Of a stretch of DNA of 64,000 nt, positions 38,466-47,555 are shown in pieces. Numbering within the stretch: position 1 is the first letter of the stretch; every line of letters begins with the position of its first letter. The notes beneath the pieces were generated by a model. The model ran no database searches and was not told the DNA's origin. It saw only the letters and a program-made list of their open reading frames with translations. This DNA is from Shewanella salipaludis (GTDB lineage Bacteria; Pseudomonadota; Gammaproteobacteria; Enterobacterales; Shewanellaceae), in contig NZ_JAAXYH010000012.1 in assembly GCF_012911865.1 (NCBI RefSeq), positions 1-64,000 of the forward strand. The letters are read 5' to 3'. Position numbers and translations under genes: made by a program.

Positions 38466-38662
38466 TTAAGGGCCGGTCTCCGGACTTAGGTTCCGTGCTG
38501 CGGACAGACAAAGCTGCCGACTCACCCGAGCCTGGACTTTTTTAACGCTCATCCTTGCGAGCGCGCCCGGCTCTCACCTCATACCGTTGCGGGGGCAGTG
38601 CCTGAATCTCACAGGCTTCCCGATTATCCCATGCTGTTACCGCACAGGCACCACTAAAGGTT
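38466..38662 (-). promoter_or_regulatory. Cobalamin riboswitch
   Basis: On the minus strand the B12-box core CACTGCCCCCGCAACGGT is intact (about 38587-38604), preceded by GGTGCC at the 5' end and followed by the typical 3' end GTCCGGAGACCGGCC (about 38472-38486). It lies 120 bases upstream of the TonB receptor start, so B12 should repress expression. Confidence 0.93.
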
Positions 38663-38770
38663 GACTGAAATTAATTTTAATTATCAGAGTCAGGCGGTCT
38701 CCCGCCTGGACGGGCGCATTATAGACGTCTATATGGATAAATGTCTAATGCAGAGCGGCAGCCGGAGGCT

Positions 38771-39421
38771 CTACTTGAGCGATAGGGGTTGAATGGTCGC
38801 GACAAAATCACGGTAATTGGTGGCAGCCAAGGGGACTTGGCGCAGGTTGAAGACCTCGCGGCGATCAGACTTATGCAGCAGATAGAGATCCATCTGCCCC
38901 AGGATGGCGGCATAGTAGCCTATCTCCCCCCTGGGCTCAGCCGGGGCGGGTTGCAGCTTGGCATCGGACTGGAGCACTAACTCGGTGCAGCCCATGATGG
39001 CCTGGAAAGCTGGATGACCATCGACCTGGGTCTCACCCAGCTTCTGATAGACCAACTCTCCCCGACATACATCCCGATAGCTTATCGCCAGTCGGTCGAG
39101 GAACTGCTCGGCCGTGACTTCTGCGGCCAGGCCCTTGAAGCTTTGCACACAGATCATAGATGACCAGCTGCCGAGCGTCTGCTCCTGAGGCACAAATTCG
39201 GCCTGGATCATGTTGACTTGTGTCTCGTTGGACGCGCGCTTCCATCCCAGGGGTAAATTGAACCCTAATTTTTGACTGAACCCGGTCAGAGCCGGGTGCC
39301 CGGGCTGGTCGACCGGCACTTCGGCCAGCACGGGGGAATAGCTCAAGCAACAATAGAGCCCCAGTGCCATGACGCCTGGGGTCAATGAAATACTCACAGC
39401 TGTAGTCGAAGTCGCTTTCAT
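38771..39421 (-). CDS. Exported protein of unknown function
   Basis: This 216-residue protein has a signal peptide (hydrophobic core about 11-30, cleavage near VLAEV). The mature part has four cysteines at roughly 91, 119, 144 and further, in a mixed alpha/beta sequence (WSSMICVQSFKG; GHPAFQAIMGCTEL; IGYYAAILGQMDLYLLHKS). No family was recognised. It lies just upstream of the B12 riboswitch on the same strand, with no terminator seen between, so read-through into the riboswitch leader is possible. Confidence 0.6.
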   Translation of the reverse strand: MKATSTTAVSISLTPGVMALGLYCCLSYSPVLAEVPVDQPGHPALTGFSQKLGFNLPLGWKRASNETQVNMIQAEFVPQEQTLGSWSSMICVQSFKGLAAEVTAEQFLDRLAISYRDVCRGELVYQKLGETQVDGHPAFQAIMGCTELVLQSDAKLQPAPAEPRGEIGYYAAILGQMDLYLLHKSDRREVFNLRQVPLAATNYRDFVATIQPLSLK

Positions 39422-39594
39422 ACCGCTTGCATCCTTGTTCCATGGTGTAATGAGAAAACGCTGTCAAACCTCCTTCAATTCTAGTTCGCTAACCTGACTT
39501 CACAAGCTGGGCGCGGCAACCCAGGTTTGCCGCTCTCTGTTACCCTCGGCTCACGCCTCTGGCTGTTAACCGGCATAGCAGTGCATGGCGCTCT

Positions 39595-39660
39595 TTCCCA
39601 TGTGCTCTTACCTAGGCCCTCTTACCTAGGCCCTCTCACTTAGACGCTCTTTCCTATGAC
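39595..39660. repeat. Degenerate tandem repeat upstream of azurin
   Basis: Units of 16 bases (CTCTTACCTAGGCC and variants) are repeated about four times with drift. The 39422-39895 gap otherwise holds no visible gene. Confidence 0.55.
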
Positions 39661-39808
39661 AGTCTGCCGGTGACGAAAGTAAAACCAAGTAAGCTTAAAA
39701 AGTGTACAATGTGCTGTGTGTTTATTTTGGCAACCCGAGTCGCTAACACTCCGTCGACAGCGGCTGAGCGGCGAGCCGGGCAACATATGTAAAGCGGTCG
39801 AAAACTCA

Positions 39809-39872
39809 ATTGCAACCAATTCTCATTAATGTTTAAGTGTTTTTCAATCTCTATGGCTAACCTGGGTTAGCC
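39809..39872 (+). promoter_or_regulatory. Regulatory region of azurin: Fur-like half site and perfect dyad
   Basis: At 39809-39827 the minus strand begins AATGAGAAT, which matches half of a Fur box, with a weaker second half. At 39855-39872 there is a perfect inverted repeat GGCTAACC-TG-GGTTAGCC, 23 bases before the azurin ATG. The dyad is solid; the Fur interpretation is weak. Confidence 0.35.
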
Positions 39873-39895
39873 GAACCAACAGAAGGACAATCACT

Positions 39896-40369
39896 ATGAA
39901 CAACAGCAAAATCACCAATCTACTCAGGGGGGTGGTCGCTCTGGGCCTCCTCCTGGGGATAAGCGCTCACGCCAGCGCCAACGAATGCGAACTCGCCATT
40001 GGTGCCAACGACGCCATGCAGTATGACAAGAAGGCGTTAAGTGTGCCGGCGAGCTGTACGGAAGTCACACTCACCCTGACCCATACGGGGAGCCTGCCGA
40101 AAACGGCCATGGGCCATAACTGGGTGCTGAGCAAGGCCGAAGACATGGCCGCCATTGCCAATGATGGCATGACGGCCGGTCCCGAGCACAACTTCATCGT
40201 GGACGCTGATACCCGAGTGCTGGCCCACACCAGCCTGGTTGGCGGCGGTGAATCGGCCTCTGTGACCTTCAGCACCGAAGGCATGACCCAGGAACAAGCC
40301 TATAACTTCTTCTGCTCCTTCCCGGGTCATTGGACCTTGATGCAAGGCAGCTTCAGCATCACGCCCTGA
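39896..40369 (+). CDS. azu: Azurin (blue copper protein)
   Basis: This 157-residue periplasmic electron carrier has a signal peptide ending ASANE (residue 28) and a mature part with azurin features. These are ECELAIGANDAMQYD with the N-terminal disulfide cysteine, GHNWVLSK (first His ligand) and the Cys-His-Met cluster FFCSFPGHWTLM. It probably donates electrons to the Cu nitrite reductase encoded 12 kb away, although that link is by family knowledge. Good Shine-Dalgarno AGAAGGA. Confidence 0.95.
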   Translation: MNNSKITNLLRGVVALGLLLGISAHASANECELAIGANDAMQYDKKALSVPASCTEVTLTLTHTGSLPKTAMGHNWVLSKAEDMAAIANDGMTAGPEHNFIVDADTRVLAHTSLVGGGESASVTFSTEGMTQEQAYNFFCSFPGHWTLMQGSFSITP

Positions 40370-40378
40370 GCCGGATCA

Positions 40379-40402
40379 CAGGCGCCCCGACGAGGCGCCT
40401 GT
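40379..40402. terminator. Hairpin between azurin and the pentapeptide-repeat gene
   Basis: The arms CAGGCGCC/GGCGCCTG lie between the converging genes. There is no T-run in either direction, so termination is uncertain. Confidence 0.5.
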
Positions 40403-40407
40403 GATAC

Positions 40408-41013
40408 TCAATCCACTATGCAAATGCCCAGGCCAGCGAGCAGCCTCACCGCCTCGAAGCGATCGAACCTGGCCTGCTGCACATTATTATGGCGCACATC
40501 CAGATCATACTGAGTGGCATCGACAAAGTCGGCCTTGGCCAGCTGGGTATTGGCAAACAGGCTATTGCTGAAATCTGTGCCGGCAAACTGGCCACCATTG
40601 AAATTTCCATCCCTGAAATCCACCTCATGGGCCCGGCACCCTGTCATGACCAGTCCACTCAGGCTCAGGCCGAAGAAAGACGAGTCGTTCAACAGGCAAT
40701 CGCTGAAATTGATCGGCGCCGACAAGGACAACTGCGGCCAGCTGGCCCGGCCCCAGTTGATACCCAGCAGCTTGCATTCGGCAAAACTCACCTCGGAAAA
40801 GCGACTGAAGGCCAGATCCACCAGGCTCAAATTACACTGGCTGAATTGGCAATCGATAAACTCGCATCTTTCGAAGCGGGCATCGCTGAAATCACAGCCC
40901 AGGAAGTGGCAAGCCTCGAAGCGCTTGCGCCTGAGTTCCTGCCCGGCAAGCTCCAGGCCCTCGAACGTTTCGTTAAGGTATTCCTCTGTATCTAGCTCAA
41001 ACAAGGTATTCAC
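40408..41013 (-). CDS. Pentapeptide-repeat protein (Qnr/McbG-like)
   Basis: This 201-residue protein is built almost throughout of A(D/N)LxF-type pentapeptides (FEACHFLGCDFSDARFERCEF at 32-52 and on to about 175), giving a right-handed quadrilateral beta-helix. Length and a central break resemble the Qnr/McbG group that mimics DNA and protects gyrase, but sequence identity to Qnr seems low and resistance should not be assumed. The start is a GTG with poor spacing to GGGAG; TTG at codon 4 is an alternative. Confidence 0.8.
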   Translation of the reverse strand: MNTLFELDTEEYLNETFEGLELAGQELRRKRFEACHFLGCDFSDARFERCEFIDCQFSQCNLSLVDLAFSRFSEVSFAECKLLGINWGRASWPQLSLSAPINFSDCLLNDSSFFGLSLSGLVMTGCRAHEVDFRDGNFNGGQFAGTDFSNSLFANTQLAKADFVDATQYDLDVRHNNVQQARFDRFEAVRLLAGLGICIVD

Positions 41014-41182
41014 ACTCCCAGGTATAAGTCAGGTGCAGTCTCAGTTAAGCGCTCTAATAGACTCGCTCCGACATGGCTCCACTCCGATATGGCTCCACTC
41101 CGACAAAGCTCTCCCCTGACATAGACCCGCTCAAGCCTAGGCAGGCAATGCCGGCGGGGCCGGAATGGGATTTGTCGGCAAC

Positions 41183-41206
41183 AAAAAAGCGAGCCCGTGG
41201 GCTCGC
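41183..41206 (-). terminator. Terminator of the DUF3622 gene
   Basis: On the minus strand the arms GCGAGCCC/GGGCTCGC are followed by TTTTTT, about 115 bases after the stop. The stretch 41014-41182 holds a 14-bp tandem repeat (CTCCGACATGGCTC-like, 41064-41107) and no gene. Confidence 0.78.
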
Positions 41207-41319
41207 TCTCTTCGTACAGCCATATCCGGTGAACATGACCGAAATGCCACTTGGCTTACCTGCGGTCGTTCAGATAAGCACTCATTTCCAACGGCGGAAA
41301 GGAGAGCCAAGCCCGCGAC

Positions 41320-41631
41320 TTATTCTTCGTCGCTGTCTTCGGCTGCATCATAATTACGCTCGGCCGCCAAGGCCGCCGCCAAACGTTTTTCTTCGGCGAC
41401 TTTGGCCGCCAGGGTACGTTTCTCAGACTGCTGCTTGTTGCGCTCTACCTGGGCCTGCAAGAAAGACTTGAGTGTCTCTTCACCCCAGGCCTGGGCCTCG
41501 GCCTCTGTCGCCATGCCGTCTCTGAACTTGGAGACCACTGTCTTGGTCGATGTCATGCGTCTGACTATCTCGGCTTTCCAGCCCTTGCTGCTTTCGGTGA
41601 CGCGAAAGTCGTATTTCTTACCTTTGCTCAT
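41320..41631 (-). CDS. DUF3622 family protein
   Basis: This 103-residue small cytoplasmic protein begins with the DUF3622 pattern (KKYDFRVTESSKGWKAEIVRRMTSTKTVVSK) followed by a helical, charged C-terminus ending in EDSDEE. Found in Shewanella and Vibrio relatives; function unknown. Separate from the upstream DUF808 gene by about 150 bases. Confidence 0.8.
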   Translation of the reverse strand: MSKGKKYDFRVTESSKGWKAEIVRRMTSTKTVVSKFRDGMATEAEAQAWGEETLKSFLQAQVERNKQQSEKRTLAAKVAEEKRLAAALAAERNYDAAEDSDEE

Positions 41632-41782
41632 TTGCTCTATTCCTCAATGATTTTTCATCGTTTGTTTTACCAAGCGGACGAAACGCTCACCATAAAACAA
41701 AGGGGGCGCAGTGTACTCGATTTCGCCGATAAAATATCGCTTGGGTGAAAATATTCTTGCCCGTAAATGAAACCGCCAAGGT

Positions 41783-42814
41783 TCAGCCTCTGAGCCTCTG
41801 TATTCCCGTCAGCAGCAGCAAACATACACCGCCGACCATGATCCCAAACAGGCCATTGAGCAGGCTTGGGGTAAAGAAGGCCAATCCTGGGCCCAGCAGC
41901 GCGATGCGGCTCACGACTTCGGCAACCCAAGCTATCTTGTCTCCCAGAAAGTGCAGTCCATGGGTCAGTATACCGCCCCCCACCATAAACATGGCCGCGG
42001 TGCCTACCAGGGTCAATGTCTTCATTAACTTAGGCGCGGATAGCAAGAGCAGGCGTCCCAGACGTCGCCCCGGCAGCGCCATAAAGTGTTGCGGCGCACG
42101 CCGACTCAGATACAAACCCACATCATCCAGCTTGACGATGGCGGCCACCAGACCATAGACCCCCAGGGTCATTATGACGGCTATGATGCTCAGGGTGGCG
42201 AACTGGGTCCAGAGGCCAGCATCCGCCACTGTGCCCAAGGTAATGGCGATGATTTCTGCCGACAGCACGAAGTCGGTGCGTATGGCACCTTTGACTTTTT
42301 GTCGCTCCTGGGCCCTGAGGGTGGCAACGTGCGCCAGCAAGGGGTCCGCCGCCCCCGCTGGTGGCGCATCTGCCTGTGTTGTGGCGGCTTCAGGCTCGGG
42401 CGTCAGCTCCATGCCCGGTGCTGTCCCGTGCCGGATAGGCTCATTCACCGCCCCTCCTCGACTGCCTGCTTTCCTCCTGTGGCTGTAGCTATGATGCAGC
42501 TTTTCGAAACCTTCGAAACAGAGAAATAGCCCGCCGAGCATCAGCAAGGGGGTCACGGCCCAGGGGATGAAGGCGCTGATCAGCATGGCCGCCGGCACCA
42601 GGACGAGTTTATTGCGAAAGGAGCCCATGGCCACGGCCCATACCACAGGCAACTCGCGTTCGCTGCTGACACCCGACACCTGCTGGGCGTTGAGGGCCAG
42701 ATCGTCCCCCAGCACGCCGACGGTTTTCTTGGCCGCCACCTTGCTCATGAGGGCCACATCATCAAGAATGCTGGCAATATCATCCAGCAGGGTTAACAGG
42801 CTAGCGCCGGCCAT
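41783..42814 (-). CDS. DUF808 (YedI-like) membrane protein
   Basis: This 343-residue inner-membrane protein starts with the family N-terminus MAGASLLTLLDDIASILDDVALMSKVAAKKT. It carries several hydrophobic segments and a Pro/Ala-rich insert in the middle (about 145-190) that is unusual compared with E. coli YedI (305 residues). The longest frame adds 49 codons, but ATG 42814 has GGAG five bases upstream and gives the family start. Function unknown. Divergent from rpiA. Confidence 0.87.
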   Translation of the reverse strand: MAGASLLTLLDDIASILDDVALMSKVAAKKTVGVLGDDLALNAQQVSGVSSERELPVVWAVAMGSFRNKLVLVPAAMLISAFIPWAVTPLLMLGGLFLCFEGFEKLHHSYSHRRKAGSRGGAVNEPIRHGTAPGMELTPEPEAATTQADAPPAGAADPLLAHVATLRAQERQKVKGAIRTDFVLSAEIIAITLGTVADAGLWTQFATLSIIAVIMTLGVYGLVAAIVKLDDVGLYLSRRAPQHFMALPGRRLGRLLLLSAPKLMKTLTLVGTAAMFMVGGGILTHGLHFLGDKIAWVAEVVSRIALLGPGLAFFTPSLLNGLFGIMVGGVCLLLLTGIQRLRG

Positions 42815-43026
42815 ATCGACTCCAATCGAAGAAAATCCCAATAGCCATATTAACTCAAGCCGAATGACTGTAATACCTGAGTTTTTTTCTCTGCCAATCG
42901 GCAAATATTTTGTGATTTCTGCCAAATATTGCCATGAAAGCTGCGGATTTTTGACCACCACTGCCGTGGGGAAAGAGTATACTAGGCGCTGAATTTCCCA
43001 CTCATGTGCCGTTACAGGATGTCATT

Positions 43027-43680
43027 ATGACTCAAGATGAAATGAAAAAAGCTGCCGGCTGGGCCGCACTCAAATATGTCGAAAGAGACAGTATCGTTGG
43101 GGTGGGCACAGGCTCTACCGTCAACCATTTTATTGATGCGCTGGCGACCATCAAGGCCGATATCGAAGGCGCAGTCTCCAGCTCAGAGGCCTCGACCGCC
43201 AAGCTGAAGGCGCTGGGGATCCCGGTTTACGATCTCAACAGCGTCGATCAACTCGACATCTATGTCGACGGGGCCGATGAGATCAACCCCCAGATGGACA
43301 TGATCAAGGGCGGCGGTGCCGCACTGACCCGGGAAAAAATCGTTGCCGCCGTCGCCAAAAAATTCATCTGCATCGTCGATAACACCAAGCGGGTGGATAT
43401 TCTGGGTGAGTTTCCATTGCCGGTGGAAGTCATCCCCATGGCGCGCTCTTATGTGGCCAGGGAATTGGTGAAGCTCGGCGGCGATCCCGTGTATCGCGAA
43501 GGTGTAGTGACAGACAATGGCAATGTGATCTTGGATGTCTACAACATGAAGATCCTCAATCCCAAGGAAATGGAAGACAAGATCAATGCCATAGTCGGCG
43601 TGGTCACCAACGGTCTGTTCGCCAAACGTGGTGCCGATGTATTGCTGGTCGGCACCCCTGAGGGTGTGAAGACCTTCTAA
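43027..43680 (+). CDS. rpiA: Ribose-5-phosphate isomerase A
   Basis: This 217-residue enzyme interconverts ribose 5-phosphate and ribulose 5-phosphate. Motifs: [15 protein letters not shown] (phosphate binding), [35 protein letters not shown] (catalytic Asp/Glu/Lys region) and TNGLFA. ATG 43027 ([12 protein letters not shown]) matches E. coli RpiA; the open frame extends seven codons upstream. Confidence 0.96.
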   Translation: MTQDEMKKAAGWAALKYVERDSIVGVGTGSTVNHFIDALATIKADIEGAVSSSEASTAKLKALGIPVYDLNSVDQLDIYVDGADEINPQMDMIKGGGAALTREKIVAAVAKKFICIVDNTKRVDILGEFPLPVEVIPMARSYVARELVKLGGDPVYREGVVTDNGNVILDVYNMKILNPKEMEDKINAIVGVVTNGLFAKRGADVLLVGTPEGVKTF

Positions 43681-43692
43681 GCTAAGCCCCTG

Positions 43693-43718
43693 AGCCAGCA
43701 TGCCCGGGCATGCTGGCT
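43693..43718. repeat. Perfect 26-bp palindrome after rpiA
   Basis: The 13-base arm AGCCAGCATGCCC meets its exact complement with no loop. There is no T-run. It could act as a Rho-independent hairpin without tail, an RNA stabiliser or a protein site. A drifted tandem repeat (TACCTAAGTGCTT units, 43738-43785) follows before ygiF. Confidence 0.75.
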
Positions 43719-43799
43719 TAAGTACCCAATTCAAGCTCTCTATCTAAGTTCTTTACCTAAGTGCTTTACCTAAGTGCTTTGTCTATGAGCTCGCCGAGC

Positions 43800-45323
43800 T
43801 CAACACCAATAGGGGACATTTTGCAGCGCACTGCGGCGGGAATGCTCCATGGCAAACAGCAGGCTCTGGTGCTTATCATAGAGCCAGGACTCCATATCCA
43901 GCCCGGCGGCGGTGCTCAATTCGGCCAATAACAGATAGCACCCGAGCACATGTATCCCAACGGCGAGATCCTGCCACGGGGCCCGGAATTCATCCCGCAG
44001 CGCCTGAGGATACAAACCACCGTAAGCCAGTCCCACCAGGAGACACTCATCCAGGGTGTTGGCCAGTTGCAGATAATCCTGACTCGCCAATTTTGCCTGC
44101 ACAGGCATGGCCTGCTGGAGTCGGGACCAGGATGCCTGCTGGCAGAAGTCGGCGAAGTCTTTCAAGTTGGCGGCCCGGGGCGGCACCTGGCTCGCCTCCA
44201 GGCGCAACAATTGCTGTACCAGCGCCAGTTGTAACTGACCATATTCGGGTAGCGCCCAGAGGCCGCTCAAGCGCTGTGGCAGCTTGAGTCCATCGAGCGC
44301 CTGCACCAAGGCATCGGATAAGATCTGCGCCCGGGGATGTTTGGCGAACAAATTCGCATCTTTGCCGAGCAAGCCTACCAGGGTTTTGCCCTGGTCGATG
44401 AACGCCAACTCGGCTTCGATGCGGGTAAATCCCGATGCCAGCATGCTATCCAGTAAGTCGAACTGCGCCAGACTGAGTCTGAGGAAACGAATGCAGGCAC
44501 GCAACCGTGTCCAGAGTGCCACGGCTTCGCAGGGGTCATTGTCGGCGGCCAACTGGGCTTCCAACAACTGCCAGCGTTCCAGCCCGGTTTCCACCAGGGC
44601 CTGCAGGGTTTGCGTCTGACTGAGCTCTGGGCTCAGGGCGATGAAGTCGAGCGGTTGCGGCACCTGGCTGTTTCCCTTTGCCACCGACTGACTCGCAGCC
44701 AACTGGTAGCCTCGTTGGGCCTTGCTGGCCTTGCCCAGCCTGACCGGCACCCGCTTGGCTACCAGATTCGCCAGGGTCAGGAGCGCCGAGGTGTCGCCGG
44801 ACAACAGCTCAAATTCGAGCTCACAGATGGCCTGTTGCCGCCCCTTGGCCGTTATCTTACCCAGGTCCAATGCCACTTCGACCAGACTGGCCCCGGCCCC
44901 ACAGGCACTGTCAGCGCCTTCGACCTTGATGTGCCAGGCGCGGCGGGTAAAATCCGTGTGAAATAGGCAAGCCAATCCGGCTTGGGTGGCGGCCACATCG
45001 GCTCCCTCTGGCCAGATTTTGGCAGGGAACAGGCTCAAATCGGGGACATTTTGCGTGATGGTGACATTATATTCGGGTCGGGAATGAATACCGCCGACCA
45101 CCTTACCCGACGTTTTTATCGTCTGTTCCCTGTGGGCATCCCGACGCCTGACCCGCAACCCCATGTCCCAGCAACGCAATTGCAGCTCAGGGGTGTCGAA
45201 ATAACCATTAGCCAGTTGCACCTCGGCGTGCGCTTCGGCACCTGGGAAGGCATCGAGGATTTTTATCAAGGTTTCTTGGTAGTTAGGTGGGAAAAACAAC
45301 TTAAGTTCTATCTCGGCATCCAT
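43800..45323 (-). CDS. ygiF: CYTH-CHAD domain inorganic triphosphatase
   Basis: This 507-residue protein has an N-terminal CYTH domain (EIELKL at residues 4-9 is the ExExK motif; further basic/acidic pairs follow) and a C-terminal helical CHAD domain rich in conserved His/Arg. CHAD domains bind polyphosphate. E. coli YgiF hydrolyses inorganic tripolyphosphate. ATG 45323 is used rather than the TTG one codon earlier. Its promoter region contains Pho-box-like repeats shared with the divergent phosphate-transport pair, which fits a role in phosphate metabolism. Confidence 0.87.
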   Translation of the reverse strand: MDAEIELKLFFPPNYQETLIKILDAFPGAEAHAEVQLANGYFDTPELQLRCWDMGLRVRRRDAHREQTIKTSGKVVGGIHSRPEYNVTITQNVPDLSLFPAKIWPEGADVAATQAGLACLFHTDFTRRAWHIKVEGADSACGAGASLVEVALDLGKITAKGRQQAICELEFELLSGDTSALLTLANLVAKRVPVRLGKASKAQRGYQLAASQSVAKGNSQVPQPLDFIALSPELSQTQTLQALVETGLERWQLLEAQLAADNDPCEAVALWTRLRACIRFLRLSLAQFDLLDSMLASGFTRIEAELAFIDQGKTLVGLLGKDANLFAKHPRAQILSDALVQALDGLKLPQRLSGLWALPEYGQLQLALVQQLLRLEASQVPPRAANLKDFADFCQQASWSRLQQAMPVQAKLASQDYLQLANTLDECLLVGLAYGGLYPQALRDEFRAPWQDLAVGIHVLGCYLLLAELSTAAGLDMESWLYDKHQSLLFAMEHSRRSALQNVPYWC

Positions 45324-45341
45324 CAAACAACGGCTCGCTTT

Positions 45342-45398
45342 GTCATCAAATATTCATCAGCACGTCATTATTTAGTCATAATGTCACATTGCTGTCAT
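45342..45398. promoter_or_regulatory. Array of Pho-box-like direct repeats
   Basis: GTCAT-type heptad cores occur at 45342, 45353 (TTCAT), 45364 and 45375, each exactly 11 bases apart, then a second pair at 45383 (GTCAC) and 45394 (CTGTCATAA), again 11 bases apart. PhoB binds 11-bp direct repeats of CTGTCAT-N4. The array lies 19 bases from the ygiF start and about 157 bases from the DUF47-pit start. Confidence 0.6.
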
Positions 45399-45554
45399 AA
45401 AAAACCCCTAGTATTGGGATTTGCAGTTCATATATAAGCGGTTAGAATAATCCTGTGGTTTTTTCTCAAAAAACACAGTTTCAATACGCGGACGCTTGAG
45501 TTAACATGCGCCCGCTTTTTCCAATAATGGAATAACCTAAATAGGTAAACGGCA

Positions 45555-46235
45555 ATGCCAGTAAACTCTATTTTGGGCGTGTTTGCAAAATCGCCAATTA
45601 AGCCTCTACAAGAGCATATAGACAAAGTATACGATTGTGCGTCCATACTTGTCCCCTTTTTCGAAGCGACTATCTCGGGTGACTGGGATAAGGCCGCTCA
45701 GCTGCGTAAGCAGATAAGCCTGGCTGAGAAACAGGCCGATTCACTCAAACGTGAAATCCGTCTCACCCTGCCCGGTGGCTTGTTTATGCCGGTTGAGCGC
45801 ACCGATCTGCTGGAGTTACTGACCCAGCAAGACAAGATAGCCAACAAGGCAAAAGATATCTCTGGCCGCGTCATCGGCCGTCAACTCCTCATCCCTAAAG
45901 TGATGCAGCCCCCCTTCATCGCCTATCTACAGCGTTGTCTCGACGCCGTCGCATTGGCGCAGCAAGCCATCAACGAACTGGACGACCTGCTCGAAACAGG
46001 TTTCCGCGGTCGTGAAGTGGATCTTGTGGCAAAAATGATTAACGAACTGGACATCATCGAAGAAGACACCGACGACTTGCAAGTTCAGGTACGCCGGCAG
46101 TTATTCGCCATGGAATCGGAACTGAATCCTGTCGATGTCATGTTCCTCTACAAGATCATCGAATGGGTCGGCGACCTGGCCGATCTTGCCGAGCGTGTCG
46201 GTTCACGCATGGAGCTGATGCTGGCTCGCGTTTAA
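45555..46235 (+). CDS. DUF47 family phosphate transport regulator
   Basis: This 226-residue, all-helical PhoU-like protein (TIGR00153 group) is typically encoded next to Pit transporters and thought to control them. It shows the conserved ExxxAD and DxxE helices (SLAEKQADSLKREIR; LDIIEEDTDDLQVQVRR; EWVGDLADLAERVGSR). It is 24 bases upstream of pit, clearly one operon. Confidence 0.9.
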   Translation: MPVNSILGVFAKSPIKPLQEHIDKVYDCASILVPFFEATISGDWDKAAQLRKQISLAEKQADSLKREIRLTLPGGLFMPVERTDLLELLTQQDKIANKAKDISGRVIGRQLLIPKVMQPPFIAYLQRCLDAVALAQQAINELDDLLETGFRGREVDLVAKMINELDIIEEDTDDLQVQVRRQLFAMESELNPVDVMFLYKIIEWVGDLADLAERVGSRMELMLARV

Positions 46236-46259
46236 CAACAAGATTATCAAGGTAATAAC

Positions 46260-47528
46260 ATGGTTGATGTATTAATCACCAATGGCCCCTGGCTCATTGG
46301 TATTGCGGCCGCTTTTGGCTTTTTGATGGCATGGGGTATAGGTGCCAACGACGTAGCCAATGCGATGGGCACCTCGGTTGGGTCCAACGCAATCACAATT
46401 AAACAGGCGATCATCATAGCGATGATATTCGAGTTTGCCGGCGCCTATTTAGCGGGTGGCGAAGTCACCAGCACCATACGCAACGGCATCATAGATCCTG
46501 CCTACTTCACCGAGGCGCCTCAGCTGCTGGTCTATGGCATGATAGCCTCACTGCTGGCCGCAGGTATCTGGCTGGTAGTGGCGTCGGCGTTGGGCTGGCC
46601 CGTGTCTACCACTCACTCCATAGTCGGCGCCATCATAGGTTTCGCCGCCGTGGGTGTGAGCACAGATGCCGTCATATGGGGCAAGGTTGGCGGCATCGTC
46701 GGCTCCTGGATCATCACCCCGGCCATCTCGGGTTTCATCGCCTTCATCTTATTCCAAAGCGTGCAGAAGCTGATCTTCAACACGGATAACCCGCTGGCAA
46801 ACGCCAAACGCTACGTGCCTTTCTACATGGCATTGGCCGGTTTTATCATGTCACTGGTGACCATCACCAAGGGCCTGAAACACGTAGGTATCCATTTCAG
46901 CAGTGTCGAGGCCTATGGCTTAGCCACAGTGATCGCCATCCTGATCGCCATCGTCGGCAAGATAGTCATTTCGCGTCTGAAAATGAGTGACAAAGCCGAT
47001 CGCCAAGCCCATTTCGGCAATGTCGAGAAAGTGTTTGCGGTACTCATGGTCATGACGGCCTGCTGCATGGCCTTCGCCCACGGCTCCAACGATGTGGCCA
47101 ACGCCATCGGCCCCTTGGCCGCGGTGGTTTCAGTGGTCAGCAGCGGCGGTGAGATAGCCTCCAAGTCTGCCCTGGTATGGTGGATCCTGCCGCTGGGTGG
47201 CATAGGCATAGTCATGGGTCTGGCCATCTTCGGCAAGCGCGTGATGCAGACCATAGGCAAGAACATCACCCACCTGACGCCGAGCCGTGGCTTTGCCGCC
47301 GAGCTGGCCGCCGCTACCACAGTGGTCATAGCCTCGGGCACTGGCTTGCCAATCTCCACCACCCAAACCTTGGTTGGGGCCGTATTGGGTGTAGGTATGG
47401 CCCGTGGTATCGCCGCCATCAACATGGGCGTGGTACGCAACATAGTGGTGTCTTGGGTCATTACTTTGCCCGCCGGCGCCGGCCTGTCGATCATCTTCTT
47501 CTATATGATCAAAGGCATTTTCGGCTAG
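46260..47528 (+). CDS. pitA: Low-affinity inorganic phosphate transporter (Pit family)
   Basis: This 422-residue inner-membrane protein has about 10 hydrophobic segments and the duplicated PiT signature GANDVANAMGTSVGS (near 26-40) and HGSNDVANAIGPLAAV (near 276-291). It imports phosphate as a metal-phosphate complex driven by the proton gradient. Shorter than E. coli PitA (499), as in the bacterial/archaeal PiT group linked to DUF47. Translationally spaced 24 bases after the DUF47 gene. Confidence 0.93.
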   Translation: MVDVLITNGPWLIGIAAAFGFLMAWGIGANDVANAMGTSVGSNAITIKQAIIIAMIFEFAGAYLAGGEVTSTIRNGIIDPAYFTEAPQLLVYGMIASLLAAGIWLVVASALGWPVSTTHSIVGAIIGFAAVGVSTDAVIWGKVGGIVGSWIITPAISGFIAFILFQSVQKLIFNTDNPLANAKRYVPFYMALAGFIMSLVTITKGLKHVGIHFSSVEAYGLATVIAILIAIVGKIVISRLKMSDKADRQAHFGNVEKVFAVLMVMTACCMAFAHGSNDVANAIGPLAAVVSVVSSGGEIASKSALVWWILPLGGIGIVMGLAIFGKRVMQTIGKNITHLTPSRGFAAELAAATTVVIASGTGLPISTTQTLVGAVLGVGMARGIAAINMGVVRNIVVSWVITLPAGAGLSIIFFYMIKGIFG

Positions 47529-47555
47529 GCAAAGGCTCAGTCGCCAGCATGAATG

